Assembly: GCF_900100275.1 (NCBI RefSeq)
Contig: NZ_FNET01000006.1
Location: 248,001-312,000 of the forward strand
DNA length: 64,000 nt
Direction: 5' to 3'
Origin: Lentzea albidocapillata subsp. violacea
GTDB lineage: Bacteria > Actinomycetota > Actinomycetes > Mycobacteriales > Pseudonocardiaceae
A program made the translations under genes and the position numbers. Every line of letters begins with the position of its first letter. The stretch's first letter is position 1. Positions 24,113-33,350 of this stretch are shown piece after piece. Under the pieces are notes generated by a model, which had not been told where the DNA came from, made no database searches, and worked only from the letters and a program-made list of their open reading frames with translations.

Positions 24113-25126
24113 ATGCGGACACTCATCGGGGCTCTGGTGATCGCGCTGCTCACACCAGGCGTCGCCCAGGCACACCACCGTGACTTCGACCTCCAGGCAC
24201 ACCGCGGCGGTATCGGCCTGACCGTCGAGAGCACGCTCAAGGCGTTCGGCAAGGCGCTCGAACTCGGCGTGACGACCCTGGAACTGGACCTGCAGATCAC
24301 CAGGGACGGCCGCGAGGTCATCACCCACGACCGCAGGACGAACCCGGCCAAGTGCCTCGACACCGCGCCCGCGTTCCCCGGCGATCCCGAGTTCCCCTAC
24401 GCCGGCAAGTACGTGAAGGACCTGACGTTCGCCCAGGTGCGGACGCTCGACTGCGGCAGCACGAGGTGGTCGCAGTACCCGGAGCAGGAACTCTCGCCGG
24501 GCGCCCGCATGCCCACCCTGGCCGAGCTCTTCGACCTCGCGCGCAGGCACCGCGCGTGGGGCATCCGCTTCAACATCGAGACCAAGGTCGAGGCCGCGGC
24601 CCCGCACGAGACCGCACCACGAGAGCAGTTCGTGCAACGCGCCGTCCGCGAGATCCGCCGCTCGGGCTTCATGCACAACATCACCGTCCAGTCCTTCGAC
24701 TGGGGCACCCTGATGCGGTTGCGCGAGGTCGAGCCACGCATCCCGCTGGTGGCGCTGACGCAGCCGGAGATGCTGCGGCCGGGCTCGCCGTGGACGGGCG
24801 GCCTCGAACTCGCCGACTTCGGTGGCAGCGTGGCGCGCGCAGTGAAGTCCTTCGGCGCCAAGGCTTTGTCGCCCGTGCACGGCAACCCGCAGAACGGCAA
24901 GGTAGGCGACCCCGGCTACGTGCCGTTCACGACCCGCGGGCTCGTGCGGGACGCGCATCGCCACGGCCTCAAGGTGATCCCGTGGACGACCAACGATCCG
25001 GCCACCATGCACAAGCTGATCGACGACGGGGTCGACGGCATCATCACCGACTACCCGGACCGGCTCCGGAAGGTGTTGAAGGAGCGCGGGTTCAAGCTCC
25101 CGCGCAGATATCACCAGTTCGGCTGA
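24113..25126 (+). CDS. secreted glycerophosphodiester phosphodiesterase
   Basis: A 337-residue GDPD with a signal peptide (LIGALVIALLTPGVAQA). It hydrolyses glycerophosphodiesters from phospholipids to glycerol-3-phosphate. Catalytic features are HRG in DLQAHRGGIGLT with TVEST, the metal-binding acid pair in LELDLQITRDG, and HDRRTNP. The C-terminal barrel ends with KVIPWTTNDPATMHKLIDDG and GIITDYPDRLRKVL. ATG 24113 is preferred over GTG 24071 because it puts the signal peptide at the N-terminus. A cytoplasmic paralogue is encoded at 29333. Confidence 0.9.
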   Translation: MRTLIGALVIALLTPGVAQAHHRDFDLQAHRGGIGLTVESTLKAFGKALELGVTTLELDLQITRDGREVITHDRRTNPAKCLDTAPAFPGDPEFPYAGKYVKDLTFAQVRTLDCGSTRWSQYPEQELSPGARMPTLAELFDLARRHRAWGIRFNIETKVEAAAPHETAPREQFVQRAVREIRRSGFMHNITVQSFDWGTLMRLREVEPRIPLVALTQPEMLRPGSPWTGGLELADFGGSVARAVKSFGAKALSPVHGNPQNGKVGDPGYVPFTTRGLVRDAHRHGLKVIPWTTNDPATMHKLIDDGVDGIITDYPDRLRKVLKERGFKLPRRYHQFG

Positions 25127-25166
25127 TTGCTGTAACTCTCGGCCGTTCCAGTCCGAAGTTCCTGGC

Positions 25167-28073
25167 ATGGCGCAGGACATGGGGCACGCGAACGATCTGC
25201 TGAAGGCGATCCAGGAGTTCGCCGAGCGCTACCTGCCGGCCTGGCTGGTCGCCCCGCTCATCGCCGCCGGACTGTTGTTGTTGCTGTTCAAGTACTTCGG
25301 TGCGGGACAGGCCATCGGGCGAGGCTGGCGCTGGTTGTCGACTCGCACGGACAAGCGGCGAGCCTCGAAGCGGGCCCGGTTCGCCGACCACGTCGAAAGC
25401 CAGATGCGGCGCCTCGGTGAGAAGGAGGAGTGGCGCGACACCAGGTACGCCGAACTCGAGGCGGAGCTGGAGATCACCGGCAGACGTCGGCGGTTCCGCC
25501 GCACCTCACTGAACTCCTTGAGTCGAGTGTCGTCGCTCTCAAAGGCACTGGAAGAGTGCAAGGACCGCATCGTGCTGCTGGAAGGCGAGCCTGGTGCGGG
25601 CAAAAGCGTGGCGATGCGGCACCTCGCACAGCGCATGGCGACCAGGGCGATGCGCAAGCCCAGCGAGACCTCGGTCATTCCGATCTACGTGAACCTGAAG
25701 ACGTTCCGGTGTGACACCAGACCAACCTCGGCGGACGTTCGCGACTTCGTGATGTCCTCGGTCAACGCCGTGCGCGACCGCGATGTCGAGCGGTTCCTGG
25801 ACGACGAGTTCGACCGCGGTTTGAGTGAGGGGACGTGGCTCTTCCTCTTCGACTCCTTCGACGAGATCCCGGACATCCTCAGCGCCACCGAGGCGAACGA
25901 AGTGATCGTGGACTACGCCGATGCCGTGCACGCCTTCCTGCACGGCATGAACAAGTGCCGCGGGATCGTGGCGAGCCGGGAGTTCCGCGGTCCCGGCCGC
26001 GCGGAGTGGCCCACGTTTCGCGTCGTTCCGTTGTCGGAGAAGCGCAAGAAGCTCCTGGTCGAGAAGTCCGAGTTGCCGCCCGACGTCGAAGATCAACTGC
26101 TCGGTGAGCTGCCCACCGCCGAAAGTGGTGTACAGCAGATGTCCGGGAATCCTTTGTTTCTGGGTTTGTTGTGCGAGCACATGCGGATGGGCAACGGTTT
26201 CCCGACCAACGTTCACGCGGTGCTGGAGACCTACTTCGACCACCGGCTCAATCGCGACGCCGAGCGACTGCAGGGCCACTTCGGCGTCACTGGGGCGGCT
26301 GTCCGCACGGTGGCGGAGGAGTTCGCCTTCCTGATCGCGGCCCAGCACTCGCTGGGACTGGAAGTGCCGAAGGCGCAGGCGGTGCGCATGCTCGCCGCCA
26401 CGACCGGCCGGTCCGCGGACGAGCTCACCCGTGCGCTGGATGCGTTGGTGTACACGAAGATCGCTCGGGGTGGTGACGACGACAGCGTTACGTTCTCGCA
26501 TCGGCGGTTGCAGGAGTACTTCGCCACCTGCGTGGTGATACGAGAACCGGACCGCGTGCCCGTGCTGACTCTGCTCACCAGCGGCCAGTGGCGGGAGACC
26601 GCCGTGACGATCCTCCAGACACAGCAGCCGGAACAGGTGGAGCGGTTGCTGGAGGCGGCGCTGTCACTGCTGCCCGACGAGGTCCCGGGCACCACTGATC
26701 TGGGTTTCGCCTGGCCGCCCGGGCTGCTGTACCTGCTCAACATCCTCGCGGAAGGCAGTTCGCCCGCATTGCTGAAGACGCATCCGGAGATCCCGTCGCG
26801 AGTGGGCGCCCTGTTGGCCGAAGTGTGGGAGAAGGGACGGCATTTCGACCGGAAGTGGGTGCTGGAGGTTTGTTCCGTAGCCACGACGGAGGAGTGCCGG
26901 AAGTTGCTTGCCGACGGCTTCGCGAGCCCGAGCGAATGGTTGCGTCAGGAGTCGTTCGCACAACTGCGGCGAGTGCCGGAACTGGCGGAGGCACTGCACT
27001 TCCAGCTTCGCCGGATGTTGCTGGACCTGAGCGTCGGTGGACGACTGCGCCGTGAGCGGTTGTCGGTGCGCGCGCAGCTGAAGCGCATTCCGGACCCGGT
27101 CGTCTTCGAACGCGTTGTGCGGCTGCTGGTGGCAGGACCGCTTCTGTACGCGGCGGCCGTGGTGCCTGCCATCTGGGTTCTCATCTGGCTCACCGGAGCC
27201 GAGTGGGCCGTGGGTGCTCTTTTTTCCGTTCTAGCCGTCGCGTACTTCTTTGTGGCCAGGCTGTTCTACGTGCACGAGTCCACGAGTGCCGCCCGCATGC
27301 GGGTACTCCTGCCGAGGATCAATTTCGGCGACGGCCCTTCGGTATTCGCCGCGCTGTTCGTGATCGGATCCCTGCCGCCGTTTTCTGCTTTTCTCAAATC
27401 CTGGTTCTCCGGGATCGGCTCGTTCTTCGGGGGGTTGTTCGTCGCTCTCGTGGTTCTCTCTGGTCCTGGTATTCTGTTGTCTTTGGCCCGAGGGCGCCGT
27501 GAAAAGAGAAACCACTCGACACAAGGTTTGAGCCTGGACACCTCCGAGATCTTCGCCGGCTTGTGGTCCACGCGGCGCGTGCCTATCTACTTGCTTATTG
27601 CCGGTCTACTTTTCGGGTTCGTCGTGGTCTGGATTCTGAGCGATGTGCAGCAAGGGCTGAAGGTCGCTGGTATCGCGCTCGCGATCATGGTTGTGATCGT
27701 GATAATCGTTGTCTACGCGAAGGTGGCGATGGGACTGATGCGGCAATGGGAGTTGCTGAGGGAACTTTCGCGAACGGTTCGCAAGGAGTTGCCGTCGTTG
27801 GCACAGCTGCGAGACGGATTGACCAAGGCGTACGACGCCAACGTTGCGTACGCGCTCTTCGTCGCGATGCACCAGAAGGACGAGACTTGGCCAGATGACG
27901 TGGTCGCCTATCTGCACCGGGTGGCCGCTGCGATGGAGAAGCGCGACTTCACCTCGCCGGACCTGCCTGATCGAGCCGCGCGCCGGGCGTGGGTGCACAG
28001 TCCGGACGTGCTCGACCAGCTCAGCATCTTCCTTGCGGGTCAGCGAACGAAGGCTGCTCTCATTCAGCGCTGA
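25167..28073 (+). CDS. membrane-embedded NACHT (STAND) NTPase
   Basis: A 968-residue protein. One N-terminal membrane helix (about 25-42) and a basic juxtamembrane region lead to a NACHT ATPase: Walker A GEPGAGKSVAMR (about 138-147), Walker B LFLFDSFDEIP (about 224-234), and a winged-helix end (VTFSHRRLQEYFATCVVIRE). A helical HEAT-like segment (about 465-640) follows, then six or so C-terminal membrane helices (about 645-870) and a charged tail. NACHT proteins are signal-triggered oligomerising switches; bacterial ones often act in anti-phage defence or development. There is no obvious separate effector domain, so the membrane helices may be the effector. Its 3' part is less GC-rich. The last 14 bases overlap the convergent P450. 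Confidence 0.85.
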   Translation: MAQDMGHANDLLKAIQEFAERYLPAWLVAPLIAAGLLLLLFKYFGAGQAIGRGWRWLSTRTDKRRASKRARFADHVESQMRRLGEKEEWRDTRYAELEAELEITGRRRRFRRTSLNSLSRVSSLSKALEECKDRIVLLEGEPGAGKSVAMRHLAQRMATRAMRKPSETSVIPIYVNLKTFRCDTRPTSADVRDFVMSSVNAVRDRDVERFLDDEFDRGLSEGTWLFLFDSFDEIPDILSATEANEVIVDYADAVHAFLHGMNKCRGIVASREFRGPGRAEWPTFRVVPLSEKRKKLLVEKSELPPDVEDQLLGELPTAESGVQQMSGNPLFLGLLCEHMRMGNGFPTNVHAVLETYFDHRLNRDAERLQGHFGVTGAAVRTVAEEFAFLIAAQHSLGLEVPKAQAVRMLAATTGRSADELTRALDALVYTKIARGGDDDSVTFSHRRLQEYFATCVVIREPDRVPVLTLLTSGQWRETAVTILQTQQPEQVERLLEAALSLLPDEVPGTTDLGFAWPPGLLYLLNILAEGSSPALLKTHPEIPSRVGALLAEVWEKGRHFDRKWVLEVCSVATTEECRKLLADGFASPSEWLRQESFAQLRRVPELAEALHFQLRRMLLDLSVGGRLRRERLSVRAQLKRIPDPVVFERVVRLLVAGPLLYAAAVVPAIWVLIWLTGAEWAVGALFSVLAVAYFFVARLFYVHESTSAARMRVLLPRINFGDGPSVFAALFVIGSLPPFSAFLKSWFSGIGSFFGGLFVALVVLSGPGILLSLARGRREKRNHSTQGLSLDTSEIFAGLWSTRRVPIYLLIAGLLFGFVVVWILSDVQQGLKVAGIALAIMVVIVIIVVYAKVAMGLMRQWELLRELSRTVRKELPSLAQLRDGLTKAYDANVAYALFVAMHQKDETWPDDVVAYLHRVAAAMEKRDFTSPDLPDRAARRAWVHSPDVLDQLSIFLAGQRTKAALIQR

Positions 28074-29244
28074 GGGGCAGCGAGTGCAGGCCGCGGATCA
28101 CGAACTCCGCGCGCCGGTTGGGTTCCTCGGCCAGCACCGCGCCGGGAAGCTTGCGGTGCAACGAGGACAGCGCCGCCTCCACCTCGATGCGGGCCAGCGG
28201 CGCGCCCAGGCAGTAGTGGATGCCCATGCCGAAGCCGAGGTGCTGGTTCTTCTCGCGGCCGATGTCGAGGACGTCCGGGTTCTCGAAGACCAGCGGGTCG
28301 CGGGCGGCGGCCCCGAGCAGAGCGGCGATCTTCTCGCCCGGTTCGACGACGTGGCCGGCGATCTCCACGCGTTCGGTGGCGGTGCGTTCGAAGAGTTGCA
28401 GCGGCGAGTCGAAGCGGATGAGTTCCTCTACGGCCGTGGGCATCAGCTCGGGAGAGAGGCGTTCCCACTGCGAACGGTGCCGCATCAGGGCGTAGACGCC
28501 GTTGCCGATGACGTTGACCGTGGCTTCGTGGCCCGCCATCAGCAGAAGCACCGCGGTGGCGACGAGTTCGTCCTCGGTGAGTCTCGCGCCGTCGGTGTCG
28601 GTGACGGCGACCAGGTCGGACACGAGGTCGTTGCCGGGGGAGACGCGGCGCAACGCGATCAGTTCGCGCAGGTAGGCGACGAACTCGGTGGACGCGCGTT
28701 CGGCCAGGGCCTGCTGGTCCGCGGGCAGGCCGTACTCGTACATCTTCACGATGGCGTTCGACCACGGCTGGAGCAGGTAGCGGTCCTGCTGGGGTACGCC
28801 GAGCAGTTCGGCGATCACCTCGACCGGCAGCGGCGCGGCGACGTGGGCGAGCAGGTCGCCCTGGCCCTGGTCCTTGATCTTGGCGACGAGTTCGTCGACG
28901 AGCTTGTCGGCCAGGTCGGCGACCCACGGGCGCAGGCGCTCCACGTGGCCGCGGCCGAACGCGGCGGCGACCAGGCGGCGCAGGCGGGTGTGCGTGGGCG
29001 GCTCGTTCTCCAGCAGCGAGTTGCGGTGCAGCAGGTTGAAGGCCATGAACTGCTCGACCGGCTTCACGTCCGACCAGATCCGGCCGACCGAGCGGTGCCG
29101 CAGGACCGCCGAACAGGCGGCGTGCGAGACGGCGACGGCGATGCCCATCTGCTCGTGGTGATGCACCTCACCGGCTTCGCGCAGGGCTGCGAAGGCCGGG
29201 TACGGGTCGGCGATGAACGCGGGATCACGCTGGTCGAACGTCAC
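28060..29244 (-). CDS. cytochrome P450
   Basis: A full-length 394-residue P450. Visible: helix-C region (LENEPPTHTRLRRLVAAAFG), I-helix oxygen-binding motif LLMAGHEATVN, ExxR in EELIRFDSPLQ, and the haem loop FGMGIHYCLGAPLAR with the Cys ligand. The N-terminus (TFDQRDPAFIADPYPAFAAL) is typical of CYP107-like enzymes. GTG 29244 is chosen for that match. No redox partner or biosynthetic genes are adjacent, so the substrate is unknown. Unlike the P450 at 4956 it shows no sign of decay. Confidence 0.92.
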   Translation of the reverse strand: MTFDQRDPAFIADPYPAFAALREAGEVHHHEQMGIAVAVSHAACSAVLRHRSVGRIWSDVKPVEQFMAFNLLHRNSLLENEPPTHTRLRRLVAAAFGRGHVERLRPWVADLADKLVDELVAKIKDQGQGDLLAHVAAPLPVEVIAELLGVPQQDRYLLQPWSNAIVKMYEYGLPADQQALAERASTEFVAYLRELIALRRVSPGNDLVSDLVAVTDTDGARLTEDELVATAVLLLMAGHEATVNVIGNGVYALMRHRSQWERLSPELMPTAVEELIRFDSPLQLFERTATERVEIAGHVVEPGEKIAALLGAAARDPLVFENPDVLDIGREKNQHLGFGMGIHYCLGAPLARIEVEAALSSLHRKLPGAVLAEEPNRRAEFVIRGLHSLPLSAE

Positions 29245-29332
29245 AAGGCGGGACGGTAGGTCGCGATCCGCGTTTCGTCCACGCCGATTTGATTGATGAC
29301 TCAAATTGTTGCCAAGGAACTATCGTTCGGGT

Positions 29333-30073
29333 GTGCAGCAGCCTGCGATCGTCGCGCACCGCGGCGCGTCCACAGACCGTCCCGAGCACACCATCGGCGC
29401 CTACGAGCTCGCGCTCAAAGAGGGTGCCGACGGCCTTGAGTGCGACATCCGGCTGTCGAAGGACGGCGAACTCGTGTGTGTGCACGACCGCACGCTCGCC
29501 CGCACGTCGAACGGGCGTGGCACGGTCAGCGCGCTCACGCTCGAGGAGCTGAAGACGTTCGACTACGGCAGCTGGCACCGCCACGGCCAGCCGGCCGGGC
29601 TGCTGGTGCTCGACGAGCTGCTGGAGCTGGTCCACGGCACGAACGTGCAGCTCTTCGTCGAGACCAAGCACCCGGTCCGGTACCGCAACGAGATCGAACG
29701 CAAGCTCGCCGAGGCGCTGAAGAGGCATGGCCTCACCAGCCAGATCGTCATGATGTCGTTCTCGCCGACGGCGGTGAAGGCGTTCCGCGACCAGGCGCCG
29801 GACATCCGCACGGTGCTGCTCCTGGACCGCCTGGGCCGGTACCGCAGCGGTGCGCTGCCGTCGTTCGCCGACTACACCGGGCCGGGCGTGCACCTGCTGC
29901 GCAACGATCCCGGTTACGTCGATCGGGCGCGGCGCGCGGGCCACGAGACCTACGTGTGGACGGTGGACGGAGCCGAGGACGTCGCGCTGTGCCGTGACCT
30001 GGGAGTCCGCTACCTCGCGACCAATGCCCCGGCGAACACCCGCCGCCTGCTGACGGCTAATTTGGCCACCTAG
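29333..30073 (+). CDS. cytoplasmic glycerophosphodiester phosphodiesterase
   Basis: A 246-residue GDPD without signal peptide. Catalytic motifs are IVAHRGASTDRPEHTIGAY, LECDIRLSKDGELVCVHD and FVETKHP. It resembles the GlpQ1-type enzymes encoded near ferritin and pheA in mycobacteria. GTG 29333 gives a protein starting just before the first beta strand. It is divergent from the P450, with an A/T-rich gap (29270-29320) likely to hold the promoters. Confidence 0.9.
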   Translation: MQQPAIVAHRGASTDRPEHTIGAYELALKEGADGLECDIRLSKDGELVCVHDRTLARTSNGRGTVSALTLEELKTFDYGSWHRHGQPAGLLVLDELLELVHGTNVQLFVETKHPVRYRNEIERKLAEALKRHGLTSQIVMMSFSPTAVKAFRDQAPDIRTVLLLDRLGRYRSGALPSFADYTGPGVHLLRNDPGYVDRARRAGHETYVWTVDGAEDVALCRDLGVRYLATNAPANTRRLLTANLAT

Positions 30074-30100
30074 ACACGCCTGAGCACGAGGAGGGCCAAG

Positions 30101-31036
30101 GTGGCCAAGCGGACCGCGGTCAAGGACGCACCGAAGGACGGCATCAACCCGAAGCAGCCCTGCCCGTGCGGCTCCGGCAAGCGCTACAAGGCCTGCCACG
30201 GCGCGCCCGGCGGCGCGACGGACGTGATCGTGTCCCGGCCGTTCGAGGGCCTGGCCGCCGAGTGCGAGCTGATCGCCCTGCGCGAGTTCGTGCCGTCCGC
30301 GATCGTCAAGCTGCCGGTCAAGGACGGGCGTGAGGTCACGCTCGCCACCGTGCTGCCGATGGCCGCCGCCGGTCTGATCCGCGGCGACGACGTGCCGTTC
30401 GTGGGTCTGCAGGTGCAGACGCGGTCCGGCGACATCAGCCGCGACCTGGCGCGGGCGCTGCAGTGGGCGCAGCAGGCCAAGACCGGTGACGTACTGCCGG
30501 TCGTGGGCCCGGACGCCGGCGAGAACCCCGCCCGGCTGCAGGACCTGCTCGACACCGACGCAGACATCACCCCCGTGCTGCACACCGACTTCGTGTGGTG
30601 GATGCCCGAGGGCACCGAGCCGACCGGCGAGGTGGCGCTGTCCCTGGAGCGCGCGAACGCCGCGATCCTGCCGACCGAGCGCCTCGACGCCCCCGGCGTG
30701 AAGGCCGCCTACTGGGTCGACGCGGGCGACAAGGCGCACCTGCGCTGGGTCCGTCCGGAGCCCGAGGAGAAGCTGCTGCCCGCGATGGCCAGGCTGGCCG
30801 CCCGCGGTGAGCTCGACCTCGGCGAGGGCTCGCGCTACGCCGGTTCGTTCCGCGCGCACGGCCTGCTCGTGCCGGTCTGGGACCTCGACCGCGAGATGCA
30901 CGCCCGCGAGTGGGCCGAGCCCGCCGAGGCACTGGGCAAGCGCCTGCTGGAGGCGCTCGCCTCCGACGAGCCGCTGTCCGACGCCGAACGCCGCGCCCGC
31001 GACGGCCTGCGCGGTCGTCAGATCACGCTTCGATGA
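30101..31036 (+). CDS. DUF5926 protein with N-terminal SEC-C zinc motif
   Basis: A 311-residue protein beginning with a basic stretch and a SEC-C motif (QPCPCGSGKRYKACHG, about residues 19-34), the zinc-binding tail also found at the end of SecA. The remainder is the DUF5926 domain conserved in actinobacteria, of unknown function, with PVVGPDAGENPARLQDLL and TDFVWWMPEG as recognisable parts. GTG 30101 follows a strong GAGGAGGG. The gene lies 27 bases downstream of the GDPD gene and may be cotranscribed. A DnaA-box cluster begins 2 bases after its stop. Confidence 0.85.
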   Translation: MAKRTAVKDAPKDGINPKQPCPCGSGKRYKACHGAPGGATDVIVSRPFEGLAAECELIALREFVPSAIVKLPVKDGREVTLATVLPMAAAGLIRGDDVPFVGLQVQTRSGDISRDLARALQWAQQAKTGDVLPVVGPDAGENPARLQDLLDTDADITPVLHTDFVWWMPEGTEPTGEVALSLERANAAILPTERLDAPGVKAAYWVDAGDKAHLRWVRPEPEEKLLPAMARLAARGELDLGEGSRYAGSFRAHGLLVPVWDLDREMHAREWAEPAEALGKRLLEALASDEPLSDAERRARDGLRGRQITLR

Positions 31037-31038
31037 CC

Positions 31039-31074
31039 CTGTCCACAGGGTTGTCCACAAGGAGCTGTGGATAA
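31039..31074. promoter_or_regulatory. cluster of three DnaA boxes
   Basis: CTGTCCACA (31039-31047) and TTGTCCACA (31051-31059) on the plus strand and TTATCCACA on the minus strand (31066-31074). The second is the preferred Streptomyces DnaA box and the third is the classical strong consensus. The ribosome-binding site of the next gene (AAGGAG, 31059-31064) lies between boxes two and three, and box three touches its start codon. Confidence 0.7.
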
Positions 31075-31410
31075 GTGCTGCTGCACATCATCTCGACGGC
31101 CGACTGGGCAGCCGCCCGGTCGGCCGGCTCGATCGCGCCCGCCGGCGAGGACTTCGTGCACTGCTCCGATCGGGGAGTCGTGCACGTGACGGCCGGCAGG
31201 TTCTTCCACGGGCAGAGCGGGCTGTTGTTGCTCGTCATCGACCCGAAGCTGCTCGACGTGCCGGTGCGGTGGGAGGCCGTGGCGGACTCGCCGCTGTGGT
31301 TCCCGCACGTGTACGGCCGGATCCCGGTCGCGGCGGTGGCCGAGGTGCACGAGTTCCCCTGCGAACGGGACGGTTCGTTCGTTCTCCCGGAAGCCGTTGC
31401 CGTTCTGTGA
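31075..31410 (+). CDS. DUF952 family protein
   Basis: A 111-residue DUF952 protein. The family signature is an N-terminal LLHIISTADWAAARSAG, then DFVHCSDRGVV, and LLLLVIDPKLL; the fold is related to ADP-ribosyltransferase-like proteins, but no activity is established. GTG 31075 is the start, with AAGGAG 10 bases upstream. The start region is occupied by DnaA boxes, so expression may respond to DnaA. Confidence 0.85.
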   Translation: MLLHIISTADWAAARSAGSIAPAGEDFVHCSDRGVVHVTAGRFFHGQSGLLLLVIDPKLLDVPVRWEAVADSPLWFPHVYGRIPVAAVAEVHEFPCERDGSFVLPEAVAVL

Positions 31411-31487
31411 TTTAGTGGGGCAACCGTTTGGCGCGCCCGGGCGTGGACTCCTCGAAGCCAGTCTGCTGCTTCGGGAGGGGGCGTGCC

Positions 31488-32021
31488 GTGACGGCGGTGC
31501 TGCAGCTGGAGTCAGCCGCCGAAAGCGGCGGAGGAAGAGCGGAAGCCGTGGGGGACTTCGCGGAGTTCGTGCGCGTGTCGATGCCCGGACTTCTGCGTTA
31601 TGGGCACGCGCTCACCGGAAACCCGCACGACGCGGCCGACCTGGTGCAGTCCGTGCTGGAGAAGGTCGGGTCACGCTGGGCCGCCGTACAGAGCAAGGGC
31701 GACGACCCGCTCGCGTACGTCCGCCGGGCGATGGCCAACACGCACATCAGCATCTGGCGCCGGCGTCGGCGGGAAAACCTCGTGGCCGACATCCCGGACA
31801 GCGGAGCCGTGGCTCCCGAGCTGAGCAGGCTCGAAAACGAGCCGCTCTGGCAGGCACTGCGCTCGTTGCCGCCACGGCAGCGAGCGGTGGTCGTGCTGCG
31901 CTACTACGAGAACCTCTCCGAGGCCGAGATCGCAGACGCGCTCGGAATCTCGTGCGGCACGGTGAAGAGTCAGAGCAGCAAGGCGATGGCGAGTCTTCGG
32001 ACCCGCCTGGGAAAGGACTGA
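31488..32021 (+). CDS. SigE-family ECF sigma factor
   Basis: A 177-residue SigE-family sigma factor. Region 2: LLRYGHALTGNPHDAADLVQ, then VRRAMANTHISIWRRRRREN. Region 4: LPPRQRAVVVLRYYENLSEA and IADALGISCGTVKSQSSKAM. GTG 31488 has GGGAGGGGG about 6 bases upstream. A membrane protein gene follows after 3 bases. This is the second sigma/membrane-partner pair of the window; the first starts at 21344. Confidence 0.9.
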   Translation: MTAVLQLESAAESGGGRAEAVGDFAEFVRVSMPGLLRYGHALTGNPHDAADLVQSVLEKVGSRWAAVQSKGDDPLAYVRRAMANTHISIWRRRRRENLVADIPDSGAVAPELSRLENEPLWQALRSLPPRQRAVVVLRYYENLSEAEIADALGISCGTVKSQSSKAMASLRTRLGKD

Positions 32022-32024
32022 CCG

Positions 32025-32834
32025 GTGGGCGATCTGGACGATGATCTGCGCAGGCTCTTCAGCGACGATCGGCTGGACGTGCACTCCGTGGCGGTCTCCA
32101 CCGAAGCCGTGCTCCGCGGTGCGAACCGGCGCCGACGGCGGCGAAACGCCGTGGCCGGGACCTTCGCCCTCGTGACACTGGTCGGTGCCGGGATCGGCGT
32201 GAGCCGGCTCGGTGCGTCGTCACCGGACGGCACGGCCGGCGCCCTCCTGACGACGTCCACCTCGGCCCCCACGACGTCCGCGTCGCCACCACCGGTCAGC
32301 ACGAGCAGCCGGACCGAGGCCGTGACGACGGGACAACCACCGAACTCCACCGGCGGCAACACCGGCAAACCCGACGCCGGCGGCACGAGCAGGTCGAGCC
32401 CGAAATCGTCGTCCTCACCGCCGACACCGGAGTCGCAGCCGGGCAGGTACGGAACGCTCGCGCTGGGGATGTCCGAGGCCGACGCGCTGGCGACGGGATC
32501 ACTGGTCGAACCCGCCAGCCCTGCCGATCCGGACAACAGGTGCAAGGCCTACGCGACGAAGTCGGTGCCCGACACCGACGCCGTGATCGTCTCGCCGGTC
32601 AAGGGACTCGTGCGGATCACCGTGCCGAACTACGCCAAGACACCCAAGAACGTCGGCGTGGGTTCGCGGGTGGCCGACGTGAAAGCCGCCTACCAGAACG
32701 CCGTGCAAAGCGGTTCCAGTGTGCTTGCGCCGATGTCGGCGACGCCTCCGTGGACGTACGTGTTCGAGACCGACGGCACTGTGGTGACGGCCGTGTTCAT
32801 GCGACTGAACGCCAACGACTGCACCTCCGTCTGA
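32025..32834 (+). CDS. single-pass membrane partner of the SigE-family sigma factor
   Basis: A 269-residue protein: a cytoplasmic N-terminus (GDLDDDLRRLFSDDRLDV), basic RRRRRR before one membrane helix (about 43-62), a disordered Thr/Ser/Pro linker (about 70-145) and a C-terminal external domain (LALGMSEADALATGSL, and a conserved-looking Cys in NRCKAY). Same architecture as the protein at 21835 but without clear sequence similarity outside the topology. Probably an anti-sigma or cell-wall-sensing partner. Confidence 0.7.
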   Translation: MGDLDDDLRRLFSDDRLDVHSVAVSTEAVLRGANRRRRRRNAVAGTFALVTLVGAGIGVSRLGASSPDGTAGALLTTSTSAPTTSASPPPVSTSSRTEAVTTGQPPNSTGGNTGKPDAGGTSRSSPKSSSSPPTPESQPGRYGTLALGMSEADALATGSLVEPASPADPDNRCKAYATKSVPDTDAVIVSPVKGLVRITVPNYAKTPKNVGVGSRVADVKAAYQNAVQSGSSVLAPMSATPPWTYVFETDGTVVTAVFMRLNANDCTSV

Positions 32835-32942
32835 TTACTCCGCTGGAAGTTCGGCGGCGATGTCGAGATCCGCGTTTCGGCTTCGTCTCCCCCGTGAAAG
32901 CGGCCAGGATGGTCGCGAGCGAACCGAGGGAGACGATCCGAG

Positions 32943-33350
32943 ATGGCCAAGTACCTGCTGCTCAAGCACTACCGCGGCGCCCCTGCCCCGGCGAACGACG
33001 TGCCGATGGACCAGTGGACGCCGGAGGAGATCTCCGCACACATCCAGTACATGAGCGACTTCGCGGACGAGCTCAGGGCCGGCGGTGAGTACGTCGACGG
33101 CCAGGCGCTCGCGCCGGAGGGGACGTGGGTCCGCTACGACGGTGAGGGACGGCCGCCGGTCACCGACGGTCCGTTCGCGGAGACGAAGGACCTCATCGCC
33201 GGGTGGATGGTGATCGACGTCGACAGCTACGAGCGCGCGCTCGAACTGGCGGGGAAGCTGTCGGCGGCGCCGGGCAAGGACGGCAAGCCGATCCACGAGT
33301 GGCTCGAGCTCCGTCCGTTCTACGGCACCGCGCCGACGATCACGGAGTGA
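32943..33350 (+). CDS. DGPF/YCII-related protein, partner of ECF42
   Basis: A 135-residue YCII-superfamily protein with the family hallmark DGPFAETKDLIAGW. ATG 32943 follows GAGGGAGA. Proteins with this motif are encoded next to ECF42-group sigma factors, as here, where the sigma gene overlaps its stop by 4 bases (GTGA). In Streptomyces venezuelae such DGPF genes are the regulon of ECF42. The biochemical role is unknown. Confidence 0.9.
   Translation: MAKYLLLKHYRGAPAPANDVPMDQWTPEEISAHIQYMSDFADELRAGGEYVDGQALAPEGTWVRYDGEGRPPVTDGPFAETKDLIAGWMVIDVDSYERALELAGKLSAAPGKDGKPIHEWLELRPFYGTAPTITE

Noticed and set aside
29225..31060. 611-codon minus-strand frame across the GDPD and DUF5926 genes
   Set aside because: It spans two recognised plus-strand genes and has no domain-like sequence.
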